33,046 bases of DNA from UBA7332 sp051657165. Lineage in GTDB: Bacteria; Bacteroidota; Bacteroidia; Bacteroidales; UBA7332. The position numbers were made by a program, and so were the translations under genes. This document shows, one piece after another, positions 17,642 to 26,429 of this stretch. The notes below the pieces were generated by a model that saw only the letters and a program-made list of their open reading frames with translations, did no database searches and was not told the DNA's origin. The stretch is from contig JBOFKD010000167.1 in assembly GCA_051657165.1 (NCBI GenBank), forward strand, positions 1 to 33,046, in the 5' to 3' direction. Each line of letters opens with the position of its first letter. Within the stretch, counting starts at the first letter, position 1.

Positions 17642-18361
17642 ATGATCAATCAGAAAGAAAAACTTGGAACTCTGGTAAGACTAAATCCGGCATATGCACC
17701 CATTTTATTAAAACAGAATATTGATTTTTGCTGTGGAGGTAACCGCAGCTTAGAAGATGCAGCAAACGAAGCGTCTGCTGATTTAAATCACCTTATCGCT
17801 TTATTGGAAAGTACGGATAAAGAAACTGCAACAAACAGCAATGATAATTATGATGATTACACATTCGAAGAATTAATAAATCATATACTTAAGGCTCATC
17901 ATGAATTCATTTATAATGAATCTGAGACAACACTTATTCTATTAAATAAGGTAGTAAAAGTTCATGGCGAAAATCATCCTGAATTATACAGAATTAAAAG
18001 TATTGTAGAAGGAATTATTGAGGAGCTTTATTTACATCAGAGAAAAGAAGAAAATATCCTGTTCCCATATATTGTTGCTATGGATTATGCTATCAGAAAC
18101 AATGAGTCTGTGCCACAGTCATGCTTCGGAGATATACGTAATCCTATCCGGGCTATGGAATCTGACCATATTACAACTGGAAACGTTCTTATGGAATTAA
18201 AAACACTCACGGATAATTTCACTGCTCCTGAGAATGCCTGTAATAGTTATATTGCTTTGTATCAAAGATTGAATGAGTTATTCAACAACATAATCCAACA
18301 CATCCATTTAGAAAATAATATTCTGCACCCGAAAGCTATTGAAAGATTCAATCAGCAATAA
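17642..18361 (+). CDS. ric: Di-iron protein for repair of iron-sulfur clusters (RIC/ScdA/YtfE)
   Basis: The 239-aa protein restores Fe-S clusters damaged by nitric oxide or peroxide. The N-terminal ScdA_N domain (1-55) has the typical DFCCGG (C30, C31). The hemerythrin-like domain (about 75-237) carries the di-iron ligands: H86/H87, H108 in HGENHPE, H132 and E136 in LHQRKEEN, H176 in ESDH, and H220 and E224 in HIHLENN. It acts in the cytoplasm. The upstream CRP/FNR-like operator supports induction by NO or oxygen-related stress. The peroxidase operon converges on it from the other side, so two stress functions lie together. Confidence 0.93.
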   Translation: MINQKEKLGTLVRLNPAYAPILLKQNIDFCCGGNRSLEDAANEASADLNHLIALLESTDKETATNSNDNYDDYTFEELINHILKAHHEFIYNESETTLILLNKVVKVHGENHPELYRIKSIVEGIIEELYLHQRKEENILFPYIVAMDYAIRNNESVPQSCFGDIRNPIRAMESDHITTGNVLMELKTLTDNFTAPENACNSYIALYQRLNELFNNIIQHIHLENNILHPKAIERFNQQ

Positions 18362-18366
18362 ATAAG

Positions 18367-18410
18367 AAAGGTTGTACATTGGAAAATCTTCCGCGTACAA
18401 CCTTTTTTAT
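18367..18410. terminator. Bidirectional terminator between ric and ccp
   Basis: Arms AAAGGTTGTAC (18367-18377) and GTACAACCTTT (18395-18405), plus an inner GGAA/TTCC stem, are followed by TTTTT on the plus strand. The minus strand also has a T-rich tail, so the convergent genes can share it. Confidence 0.85.
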
Positions 18411-18416
18411 ATAACT

Positions 18417-19799
18417 TTATTTTAACTCCTGACCATTGTATTGGCCATTCAATGTGTGCATAAACTTAACAATTTTATCAACCTCATTATCAGAAAGCTC
18501 TTTCCCTACCTGATATTTCAGCATAACACGTGTTGCTTCGTCTAATGAATTTATTGTTCCGTCATGCATATAAGGAGCAGTAAGTGCTACATTTCTCAAA
18601 CTTGGCGTTTTGAATCGCTGCAAATCGCTTTCCTTACTTGTGGCATTAAAATGACCCTGATCTTTTGTTTTAATAATATCTCTGTCGGCCTTCATCTCCC
18701 GATCGGCAAAATAATCGGCAACAATCCCCATATATTCATAAGACTGCCCTCCCATTGCCTGTCCGACATGACAAGTAGCACAATTATTTGATTTAAACAA
18801 CTCATAGCCTTCAATCTCCTCAGCTGTCAGTGCATTCTCATCGCCTTTTAAATATAAATCAAAACGTGAATTCGGCGTGATTAATGTTTTCTCAAACTCA
18901 GCAATAGCATCTGTAATATTAGCTCCTGAATAACCATCCGGATATACTGATTTAAATTCCTCGGTCAATACTTTATCCTGAGCCAGTTTAACAATAATCT
19001 CATCCCATGATTCCGATCCCATCTCCAGCATATCGAACGGAGGTCCACCTGCCTGAGCCTGAAGATCAGCTGCACGTCCGTCCCAGAACTGAGCTATATG
19101 AAAGGCTGCATTAAATACTGTCGGAGCATTTATTCCTCCAATCTGATCTTTTATACCTTTCGAAAACTGCAATCTGTCCACCCCTGCAGAATCAAGACTG
19201 TGACATGTTGCACAAGACACACTGTTATCTTTTGACAGACGTGTATCATGAAATAATTTTGCACCAAGCGCTACTTTTGCAGGATTAACCGGAATCGAAT
19301 CAACAAGCGGATAAATTGCCTCATTCGCAAATGCATCAGCACTCAATCCATTCGCATAAGCTTTTAATCTGTTCTCTTTCACCCAGTCCATCAGTACAGC
19401 TTTTTCCTTCGAATCCAGCGCACTGTGCCAGTGCATCATCGTAAACTTAACAGGAGGCATAGAACTATTAGCTACACTTTGCTCAATTTTAGCAAGATCA
19501 ACCTCCGAAGGCACCTTTCCGTTATTAATATCTTCTACGACTGTCTGAAGATTAATATAACGGAATCCGTTTTTCACATCTTTCTCAATCACATCCTTAG
19601 CTATTGGTAAAGATGCATAGAATGGCAATTCCGGCGACTGCGAATGGCAATCCAGACAACGGTTACTTGTAAGAATAAATTTCACCTGTTCGTTCAACGG
19701 TAAACTTTCCAACGTCTTTGTATCTGTATGACGCTGATAAGCAAATACCAATGTCCCGGCTAGCAACAAAGCTCCGACCGACAAAAACACTTTTTTCAT
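18417..19799 (-). CDS. ccp: Triheme cytochrome c peroxidase (CcpA/MauG family)
   Basis: The 460-aa exported protein (signal peptide to about residue 20) reduces H2O2 to water in the periplasm. It has three heme c sites: CLDCH (C48-H52) in an extra N-terminal domain, CATCH (C196-H200) and CATCH (C340-H344) in the two classical peroxidase domains. The MauG/CCP landmarks are present: HDTRLSKDNSVSCATCHSLD, FWDGRA and the C-terminal RNVALTAPYMHDG with a candidate axial Met (M411). The first heme domain, also with DCHSQSPELPFYAS, probably accepts electrons. The gene is third in an operon after two System II heme-attachment genes, which can make its c-type cytochrome. Confidence 0.93.
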   Translation of the reverse strand: MKKVFLSVGALLLAGTLVFAYQRHTDTKTLESLPLNEQVKFILTSNRCLDCHSQSPELPFYASLPIAKDVIEKDVKNGFRYINLQTVVEDINNGKVPSEVDLAKIEQSVANSSMPPVKFTMMHWHSALDSKEKAVLMDWVKENRLKAYANGLSADAFANEAIYPLVDSIPVNPAKVALGAKLFHDTRLSKDNSVSCATCHSLDSAGVDRLQFSKGIKDQIGGINAPTVFNAAFHIAQFWDGRAADLQAQAGGPPFDMLEMGSESWDEIIVKLAQDKVLTEEFKSVYPDGYSGANITDAIAEFEKTLITPNSRFDLYLKGDENALTAEEIEGYELFKSNNCATCHVGQAMGGQSYEYMGIVADYFADREMKADRDIIKTKDQGHFNATSKESDLQRFKTPSLRNVALTAPYMHDGTINSLDEATRVMLKYQVGKELSDNEVDKIVKFMHTLNGQYNGQELK

Positions 19800-19825
19800 A
19801 ATTCAATTTATTAGTAATATTGTTT

Positions 19826-20620
19826 TTAGTTTAGATCCATATATGTATGCACACTTGATGCTGCAACCGGCAGATAATTAATCCCGTACCAGCAAATCTG
19901 AAAACTCATAAATAAAAGGACAACGAGCACAAAGGGGAGTTTTGAACTCTTATTTTGCGATAGCCTGTAATGAATATATATAATACCTGTAATCCAGGTT
20001 ATCGCGGCCCAAACTTCTTTAGGATCCCAGCTCCAGTAATCGCCCCATGCTTCTTTTGCCCATAAAGCTCCCATCATCATACCTAAAGTCAACAGCCCCA
20101 TTCCATCAAATATCAGCCTGTCACAATGATGCAGCAATGGCTCGTTTCTGAAACGTTTTATATCCAATAAACGAATCAGTGCCAGCACACAAGAACAACC
20201 GATTGTAGCATAAGCCATCATATACACAACGACATGCGGCACAAACCACGGACTATTAAGTGCCGGCATCAGTTCTTTTTCATGTATCTCAGGTTTGAAC
20301 AGATTCAGACACATAAACACAATACTAAGTATATAAGAGAATATCAGCAAAATACTATATTTGCTTCTAAGCCACGTCACCAGCCCTGTTATCATTAAAA
20401 AAAACGAATACAATAAGCGGGTCTCTCCCATTGTTCGCATTGGCGGACGTTCTAGATATGACCATAAGCAAAGAATAAAAGACAGGCAGATAAGGATTGC
20501 TGCAACCGAGGGTAATAACACATACTTTACCTGAGTCTTTTTACAAATATTCCGCATCGCAATAAACTGCATAACAACAGTTGCTATTACGAAAAAAACG
20601 AAAGCATCCCAGTTTATCAT
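19826..20620 (-). CDS. ccsA: Cytochrome c biogenesis protein CcsA (System II heme lyase)
   Basis: The 264-aa, roughly eight-helix membrane protein has the tryptophan-rich heme-handling motif WGDYWSWDPKEVW (192-204) and three histidines placed as in CcsA (H129, H217, H258). With CcsB it moves heme across the inner membrane and attaches it to CXXCH. Its ATG overlaps the ccsB stop by 4 nt (ATGA), and ccp follows 26 nt later, so the three are one transcript. Confidence 0.93.
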   Translation of the reverse strand: MINWDAFVFFVIATVVMQFIAMRNICKKTQVKYVLLPSVAAILICLSFILCLWSYLERPPMRTMGETRLLYSFFLMITGLVTWLRSKYSILLIFSYILSIVFMCLNLFKPEIHEKELMPALNSPWFVPHVVVYMMAYATIGCSCVLALIRLLDIKRFRNEPLLHHCDRLIFDGMGLLTLGMMMGALWAKEAWGDYWSWDPKEVWAAITWITGIIYIHYRLSQNKSSKLPFVLVVLLFMSFQICWYGINYLPVAASSVHTYMDLN

Positions 20621-21774
20621 TTTTCCTCTTTATTATAATGTTCAATTTCTCTTACCCCAACAGGCCCTGTCATTATCAGCATTACAGCTCCGGCCATCAT
20701 CATCCATAGTCCGGCATATGCAATACTGATCCACGGATCTTTCACTATTCTTATCAGAACACGTGGTAAGGACTCACCCTGTAAATATTCATAACTCTCC
20801 AGATAGATATAATAGTTATCACGAATAACAGGATGATTTACAAGCAACCAATCCTGATATGTACGCTTTTCATATTCCATGGACACTAAAGCTGAGTATT
20901 GCCGTGGCTTACCGTCTTTCCGGAAAAGCACCTCTGATTCACTAATATTACAGAAAGACTGTCCTTCATTATTTATACTATAATCAACACTATCGTTAAT
21001 ACGAATCATCAGATTATTCTGCGAATCTGTTTGCACATACAGATGCATATCCTGTAAAACATAATCCGTAATACCCTTCTCTAATTCAACACTTCCGGTT
21101 TCAACAACAGTTTTATTTATATTTTCCAGAAGAATAAGCCTGCCCGGATACTTCTCAACTGAAAAATCATTAAGCATCAGCGAAAATGGCAAACGCTGCG
21201 GTTGACCTTTCAGCGAAAATCCAGTCTGAGTAAGAACTTGCGGTTCTATCAATACCTTATATTCTGTTTTGTCTGATGCACCAAAAAATCCGGCCGATGA
21301 AGCCAGTAATAATCCGGCATGATTACACTGAAAAGAAATATACCGCAGATTTATCTTTGGCTTCTTTTTCAAAAGCACTAAGACTAAAATAAATACAAGA
21401 CACAGGATATTAAGCGCAAAAGAGAAGGAAGATGTAAGCGTTTTTGTAAAAACATCAAAAACACTCATTTCATTTTTAAGTGCATAAACATTTAATTGAG
21501 GAATAAATCCAGGAATTAATAAAAGGATTAGTATCCCTGTAAGCACACCTAATGTTGTCTGCGCATGCACCAGTATCTGATAAATAGTTGTTTTGCGATA
21601 ATATACAGATAAGATAACGGCTTGTACAACAATCAGTATAAGCACCAGTATATTAAGAGGAAAAGCCCATAATCCGGGCTCAAAATCAATTAAAGATGAA
21701 AAGATCAGCCCCGTTAATGATAAAAACAATGAACCAATCAACGACGTTAAATAGTATTTTCTGAAGAATATCAT
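20617..21774 (-). CDS. ccsB: ResB/CcsB-like cytochrome c biogenesis protein
   Basis: The 385-aa protein has four N-terminal hydrophobic segments (about 8-30, 35-55, 70-90, 113-133), a large periplasmic region (about 150-345) and a final membrane helix (about 350-372, AYAGLWMMMAGAVMLI). FSLMLNDFSVEKYPG (about 196-210) and PWISIAYAGLW resemble ResB/Ccs1 proteins, the partner that holds reduced apocytochrome c. It is the first gene of the ccsB-ccsA-ccp operon. Many Bacteroidales have a ccsBA set linked to the nrfHA nitrite reductase; here it is linked to a peroxidase. Confidence 0.88.
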   Translation of the reverse strand: MIFFRKYYLTSLIGSLFLSLTGLIFSSLIDFEPGLWAFPLNILVLILIVVQAVILSVYYRKTTIYQILVHAQTTLGVLTGILILLLIPGFIPQLNVYALKNEMSVFDVFTKTLTSSFSFALNILCLVFILVLVLLKKKPKINLRYISFQCNHAGLLLASSAGFFGASDKTEYKVLIEPQVLTQTGFSLKGQPQRLPFSLMLNDFSVEKYPGRLILLENINKTVVETGSVELEKGITDYVLQDMHLYVQTDSQNNLMIRINDSVDYSINNEGQSFCNISESEVLFRKDGKPRQYSALVSMEYEKRTYQDWLLVNHPVIRDNYYIYLESYEYLQGESLPRVLIRIVKDPWISIAYAGLWMMMAGAVMLIMTGPVGVREIEHYNKEEK

Positions 21775-21797
21775 TCTATTACAATTATGTTCCGCTG

Positions 21798-21828
21798 CAA
21801 AGATATGTAATGATTACAATTTGGCAAA
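21798..21828 (-). promoter_or_regulatory. Promoter of ccsB-ccsA-ccp with PerR/Fur-like palindrome in the spacer
   Basis: On the minus strand TTTG (21828-21825), 19 nt and TATCTTTG (21805-21798) form a consensus promoter. The spacer contains the palindrome TGTAAT-N-ATTACA (21806-21818). Extended by one base each side it reads as a 7-1-7 arrangement matching the PerR box (TTATAAT-N-ATTATAA) at 11 of 14 positions by my count. A repressor there would block both promoter elements. That the operon makes a peroxidase fits peroxide control, but the regulator is inferred. Confidence 0.6.
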
Positions 21829-21953
21829 ATATAATTAACACAATATTTTCATTAAGCCAGCAGCGTTATCATCAGAAACACATACAATCAAATCCCAGAA
21901 CAGACAATATATCATTTTCAGAGAGCTATAAAATCATCTAAGTACAAATACAT

Positions 21954-21961
21954 TATCTTTG
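21954..21961 (+). promoter_or_regulatory. Likely -7 element of the esterase gene
   Basis: TATCTTTG matches TAnnTTTG, about 35 nt before the start codon. No clear -33 TTTG is seen at normal spacing. It diverges from the ccsB promoter. Confidence 0.45.
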
Positions 21962-21995
21962 CAGCAAACATCAATTTAATCCATCAGCTAAATCT

Positions 21996-22922
21996 ATGAA
22001 AAAGTTACTCTTCTTTTTACTCATGCTTATGAGCGGAATAATACCGGTATTATCACAAAACGAGGATATAAAAGGACAGATTATTGAATATCTTCAATTT
22101 AAATCAGATCACATAACTCCCAGGAATATTAGCGTATGGCTGCCTGAAAACTACAACCACGAGAAAAAGTACGCTGTCATTTATATGCATGACGGACAAA
22201 TGCTATTCGATCATAAAACAACATGGAATAATCAGGAATGGAAAGTTGATGAAACAATCGACCGCCTTTTAAAAGAGAATTTGATTAAAGACTGTATTGT
22301 TGTAGGGATATGGAATATAGAGAACGACCGTTTCTATGATTACTTCCCTCAAAAAACATGGAATTACATACCCGATAATAAGAAGACAGCCCTCCTGCCT
22401 GACATAGATCATGCCAGACTAAACGCAGATAATTATCTAAAATTCATCACTTCTGAACTAAAACCATTTATTGACATAACATATTCAACCTACCAAGATA
22501 AAAACAATACATTTTTATTAGGATCCAGCATGGGAGGATTAATATCCCTGTATGGTCTTTGCGAATATCCTGATATTTTCGGAGGAGCAGCCTGCCTGTC
22601 TGTACATAGTCCCATGGTCACTTCTAAACTATTAACAATGGAACTATCAGAAATCATTGCTCCGGCTTTTTGTTTGTATCTGCAAACTAATCTGCCCGAA
22701 ACAAATTCTTGTCATATTTATATGGATCTTGGCAATCAAACCCTAGATGCACTTTACATACCATTCCAGAATAACATTAATGATGTTTTCTGGAAAAAAG
22801 GATGGAAACTACCTTACTGGACTACGAATTATTATCCAGGAACAGCCCATTCAGAAAAGGACTGGGCCGACAGACTGGCCACACCTCTGCTGTTCCTTCT
22901 ACAAACACAACCTTCAAAATAA
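21996..22922 (+). CDS. Secreted alpha/beta-hydrolase, putative esterase (Fes/IroE, esterase D-like)
   Basis: The 308-aa protein has a signal peptide (about residues 1-20, ending VLS-Q) and the PF00756-type fold. AVIYMHDGQMLFD (60-72) forms the oxyanion side. LGSSMGG gives the nucleophile S178 in GSSMG, D244 in YMDLGNQTLD and H285 in GTAHSEKDW complete a triad. Relatives hydrolyse siderophore esters, feruloyl esters or other acyl esters outside the cytoplasm; the substrate cannot be told. It is a stand-alone gene between the ccs operon and pheT. Confidence 0.88.
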   Translation: MKKLLFFLLMLMSGIIPVLSQNEDIKGQIIEYLQFKSDHITPRNISVWLPENYNHEKKYAVIYMHDGQMLFDHKTTWNNQEWKVDETIDRLLKENLIKDCIVVGIWNIENDRFYDYFPQKTWNYIPDNKKTALLPDIDHARLNADNYLKFITSELKPFIDITYSTYQDKNNTFLLGSSMGGLISLYGLCEYPDIFGGAACLSVHSPMVTSKLLTMELSEIIAPAFCLYLQTNLPETNSCHIYMDLGNQTLDALYIPFQNNINDVFWKKGWKLPYWTTNYYPGTAHSEKDWADRLATPLLFLLQTQPSK

Positions 22923-23020
22923 TTCAGATTATATTTGATGATTTTCATTTATCAAACCTCTTTTTTATACTTCATAAAACAACTTTTTGCTGAGTAATAT
23001 GTGTTATCAGCTAAAATTAC

Positions 23021-23028
23021 TATCTTCG
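23021..23028 (+). promoter_or_regulatory. Possible -7 element of pheT
   Basis: TATCTTCG is a frequent variant of TAnnTTTG; it is 37 nt upstream of the pheT ATG. I see no -33 box at normal spacing. Confidence 0.35.
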
Positions 23029-23064
23029 CGACCTGATGAAGGAAAGTAAAAAATTTCGATTATT

Positions 23065-25524
23065 ATGAATATATCTTATAACTGGCTAAAGGATTATTTA
23101 AACCTGCCTCTTTCTCCTGAAGAAACAGCTGCGGCTCTGACTTCTATCGGATTAGAAACAGGAGGCATCGAGGAAGTTCAAACAATCAAAGGCGGACTGG
23201 AAGGTCTGGTGATTGGACATGTACTTACTTGTGAAGATCATCCGAATTCAGATCATTTACATATAACAACTGTTGATTTAGGTGGTGAAGCACCTGTTCA
23301 GATTGTTTGCGGCGCTGCAAACGTTGCTGCAGGACAAAAAGTAGTGGTTGCTACCGTAGGAACAATTCTTTACGATGGCGACAATTCTTTCACAATCAAA
23401 CGTTCTAAAATTCGTGGTGTTGAATCATTAGGAATGATTTGCGCTGAAGACGAAATTGGCATCGGACACAGCCACGACGGAATCATTGTATTGCCTGAAA
23501 ATGCTGTTCCCGGTACACCTGCGAAAGAATACTACAATATCAAAAGTGATTATGTACTTGAGGTAGATATCACTCCGAACCGCGTAGATGCTGCATCTCA
23601 CTTTGGTGTGGCACGTGATCTTGCTGCTTATTTGAAACGCAACGGATACGACGTAACTTTAACTCAGCCTTCTGTTGACGCTTTCACGAAAGATCAGGAT
23701 GGCGGAGCTATCGAAGTGGAGGTTCTTAATACAGAAGCTTGTCCACGCTACTCAGGTATTACCATTTCAGGTGTTACGGTTACAGAAAGCCCTGAATGGT
23801 TACAAAACCGCTTAAAATTAATCGGATTACGTCCGATCAATAATATAGTAGATATCACAAACTACATCCTTCACGAAACAGGCCATCCGCTTCATGCTTT
23901 TGACAAAGCTGATATTAAAGGAGGGAAAGTTATCGTTAAAACACTTCCTGAAGGCACGAAATTCGTTACCCTTGACGAAGTGGAGAGAACACTGAATGCT
24001 GCGGATCTAATGATCTGTAATGAAGTGGAAGGTATGTGTATTGCCGGTGTTTTTGGAGGTCTTCACTCTGGTGTAACTGAAAAGACAACCGATATTTTCC
24101 TTGAAAGTGCTTACTTCGATCCTACATGGGTACGTAAATGTGCACGTCGTCATGCTCTGAACACAGATTCATCTTTCCGCTTCGAACGTGGATGCGATCC
24201 TAACGATACAATCTATGTATTGAAACGTGCAGCATTGATGATTCAGGAAATTGCCGGTGGAAAAATCACAGGTGATATCGTAGATATTTATCCAAATCCG
24301 ATTGAAAACTTCAAAGTAGAATTATCTCTTGAGAAAGTAAATCGTATTATCGGACAAGAAATTCCGGAAGAAACAGTTTACGCTATTCTGGAAAGTCTTG
24401 ACATCAAAGTTAACGGAGAGTCAGGCGGAATTCTTGAACTGGAAGTACCTACTTACCGTGTAGATGTTCAGCGCGATGTAGACGTAATTGAAGATATTCT
24501 TCGTATTTACGGATACAACAATATCGAAATGACCGATAAAGTTAATGCTACATTATCTTACAAAACTCCGACAGATGAAAGTCATCAGCTTCAGAATCTG
24601 ATTGCAGAGCAGCTTACAGGATGCGGGTTCAACGAGATCATGAATAATTCATTAACAAAACAGGCTTATTATACAGATCTTACAGTATATCCGGAAGCTA
24701 ACTGCGTAAAACTTCTGAATCCGCTAAGTGCAGATTTGAATGTTATGCGTCAGACAATGTTGTTCGGAGGTCTTGAGTCAATTGCATATAACCGTAACCG
24801 CCGTAACGGTGACATCATGTTCTATGAATATGGAAACTGTTACAGCTACCACGCTGAGAATGCAAAAGAAGACAAAGTACTTAGCCCTTACAGCGAACGT
24901 TCAATGCTGGGTATCTGGTTATCCGGAAACAAAGTAGCAGACAGCTGGGCTCATCCGAACGAAAAAACATCTGTTTATCAGCTTAAAGGATATGTAATGA
25001 ATATTTTCGCACGTTTGGGCATCGATGCTAAACGTATTATTCTTACTCCTTTTAACAACGAGATTTACAGCACAGCTATCTCTATTGAGACAGTTGGCAA
25101 AAAGCAAATCGGAACATTCGGAATCGTTCAGAAAAAGGTATTGAAACAATTCGACATTGATACGGATGTTTTCTTTGCTGAACTAAACTGGGATCTTTTA
25201 ATGCGTGAAGTAAAAAATGTAAAAGTTAAAGCTACTGATATATCTAAGTTCCCGGCTGTTAAGCGCGACTTAGCTTTATTGGTTGACAAAGCTCTTACTT
25301 TTGAGGAAATCCGCAAAGCAGCTTTTGCTTCAGAGAAAAAATTATTGAAAGAAGTATTCTTATTTGACGTTTACGAAGGTAAGAATCTTCCGGAAGGCAA
25401 AAAATCATATGCCGTTAGCTTTATTCTTGAAGACGAAAGCAAAACTCTTACAGATAAACAAATCGAAGCTATCATGGCTAAGATTCAGAAAAGCATGGAA
25501 GCCCTTGGTGCTTCTTTAAGATAA
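23065..25524 (+). CDS. pheT: Phenylalanine-tRNA ligase beta subunit
   Basis: The 819-aa protein is full length. Domain order: N-terminal helices, EMAP-type tRNA-binding fold (about 40-150, with DHPNSDHLHITTVDLG and VCGAANV), B3/B4 editing region (about 215-390, RPINNIVDITNYILHETGHPLHAFD contains NNIVDITN and HPLHAFD), B5 (about 400-475), catalytic-like core (about 480-700) and FDX-ACB anticodon-binding domain (about 725-818, FPAVKRDLALLVD). With PheS it forms the alpha2-beta2 enzyme that charges tRNA-Phe and hydrolyses mis-charged Tyr. pheS is not adjacent. A terminator follows. Confidence 0.98.
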   Translation: MNISYNWLKDYLNLPLSPEETAAALTSIGLETGGIEEVQTIKGGLEGLVIGHVLTCEDHPNSDHLHITTVDLGGEAPVQIVCGAANVAAGQKVVVATVGTILYDGDNSFTIKRSKIRGVESLGMICAEDEIGIGHSHDGIIVLPENAVPGTPAKEYYNIKSDYVLEVDITPNRVDAASHFGVARDLAAYLKRNGYDVTLTQPSVDAFTKDQDGGAIEVEVLNTEACPRYSGITISGVTVTESPEWLQNRLKLIGLRPINNIVDITNYILHETGHPLHAFDKADIKGGKVIVKTLPEGTKFVTLDEVERTLNAADLMICNEVEGMCIAGVFGGLHSGVTEKTTDIFLESAYFDPTWVRKCARRHALNTDSSFRFERGCDPNDTIYVLKRAALMIQEIAGGKITGDIVDIYPNPIENFKVELSLEKVNRIIGQEIPEETVYAILESLDIKVNGESGGILELEVPTYRVDVQRDVDVIEDILRIYGYNNIEMTDKVNATLSYKTPTDESHQLQNLIAEQLTGCGFNEIMNNSLTKQAYYTDLTVYPEANCVKLLNPLSADLNVMRQTMLFGGLESIAYNRNRRNGDIMFYEYGNCYSYHAENAKEDKVLSPYSERSMLGIWLSGNKVADSWAHPNEKTSVYQLKGYVMNIFARLGIDAKRIILTPFNNEIYSTAISIETVGKKQIGTFGIVQKKVLKQFDIDTDVFFAELNWDLLMREVKNVKVKATDISKFPAVKRDLALLVDKALTFEEIRKAAFASEKKLLKEVFLFDVYEGKNLPEGKKSYAVSFILEDESKTLTDKQIEAIMAKIQKSMEALGASLR

Positions 25525-25552
25525 GACAAGAAACATTCTTAATAAACTTTAT

Positions 25553-25582
25553 ACTCTGTCTCCTCCGGGAGGCAGAGTTTTA
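25553..25582 (+). terminator. Terminator of pheT
   Basis: Arms ACTCTGTCTCC (25553-25563) and GGAGGCAGAGT (25568-25578) with one G-U pair and a TCCG tetraloop, followed by TTTAAA. The U tract is short. Confidence 0.7.
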
Positions 25583-25599
25583 AACGATAATATTTCATT

Positions 25600-26337
25600 A
25601 TGGGAAGAGCGTTTGAATATCGCAAAGCAAGAAAAATGAAACGTTGGGGTAACATGGCCCGCACGTTTACTAAACTTGGTAAAGAAATTGCTATCGCAGT
25701 AAAATCAGGTGGTCCGGAACCGGAAGCAAACCCACGTCTTCGTGTGTTAATGCAAAATGCGAAAGTAGCTAACATGCCTAAAGAAAACGTTGAAAGAGCG
25801 ATTAAAAGAGCTGTTTCTCGTGACGAAGCGGATTACAAAGAAATCGTTTACGAAGGATACGGACCGTTTGGTATCGCAGTTGTTGTTGAAACAGCTACTG
25901 ACAACCACACTCGTACAGTAGGTAATATTCGTAGCTACTTCAACAAATTTGGCGGATCATTGGGTACTAGCGGAAGTCTTGACTTCCTTTTCGAACGTAA
26001 AAGTGTATTCAAAGTAGTTAGCAAAGAAGGACTGGAACTGGAAGATCTTGAGCTTGAACTAATCGACTACGGTGTAGACGAAATCGTTGAAGAAGCAAAC
26101 GAAATCACACTTTATGGTGCTTTCGAATCATTCAATGAAATTCAGAAATACCTGGAGGCAAACGAATTCGAAATCATCAATGCTGAATTCGAACGTATTC
26201 CGAATGACACTAAAGATCTTACAGAAGAACAACGCGTTCAATTCAATAAGTTAATTGACAAAATTGAAGATGACGAAGACGTTCAGAACGTATATCACAA
26301 CGCTAAAGAAGACGAAGAAGGCGAAGACGAAGAGTAA
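25600..26337 (+). CDS. yebC: YebC/PmpR-family protein
   Basis: The 245-aa protein has the family N-terminus (GRAFEYRKARKMKRWGNMARTFTKLGKEI), quoted by its landmarks GRAFEYRK and KRWGNMA, then NMPKENVERAIKRA (78-91), YEGYGPFG (89-97 region) and ESTATDN-equivalent VETATDNHTRT. Family members bind DNA and, as shown for YebC proteins in recent years, also help ribosomes through proline-rich stretches. An acidic tail (DEDVQNV, then EDEEGEDEE) ends it. It lies 75 nt after pheT, behind a terminator. Confidence 0.95.
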   Translation: MGRAFEYRKARKMKRWGNMARTFTKLGKEIAIAVKSGGPEPEANPRLRVLMQNAKVANMPKENVERAIKRAVSRDEADYKEIVYEGYGPFGIAVVVETATDNHTRTVGNIRSYFNKFGGSLGTSGSLDFLFERKSVFKVVSKEGLELEDLELELIDYGVDEIVEEANEITLYGAFESFNEIQKYLEANEFEIINAEFERIPNDTKDLTEEQRVQFNKLIDKIEDDEDVQNVYHNAKEDEEGEDEE

Positions 26338-26375
26338 TCGCTTTCCCACACAATTTTTTATACCTTAATAGTTAG

Positions 26376-26411
26376 AGGGATGCTGAGGATCACTCAGCAT
26401 CCCTTTCTTCT
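26376..26411 (+). terminator. Terminator of yebC, just upstream of serB
   Basis: Perfect 12-bp arms AGGGATGCTGAG (26376-26387) and CTCAGCATCCCT (26393-26404) with a 5-nt loop, followed by TTCTTCT. It ends only about 20 nt before the serB start codon. Confidence 0.8.
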
Positions 26412-26429
26412 GACCTAGACTATCCATCT

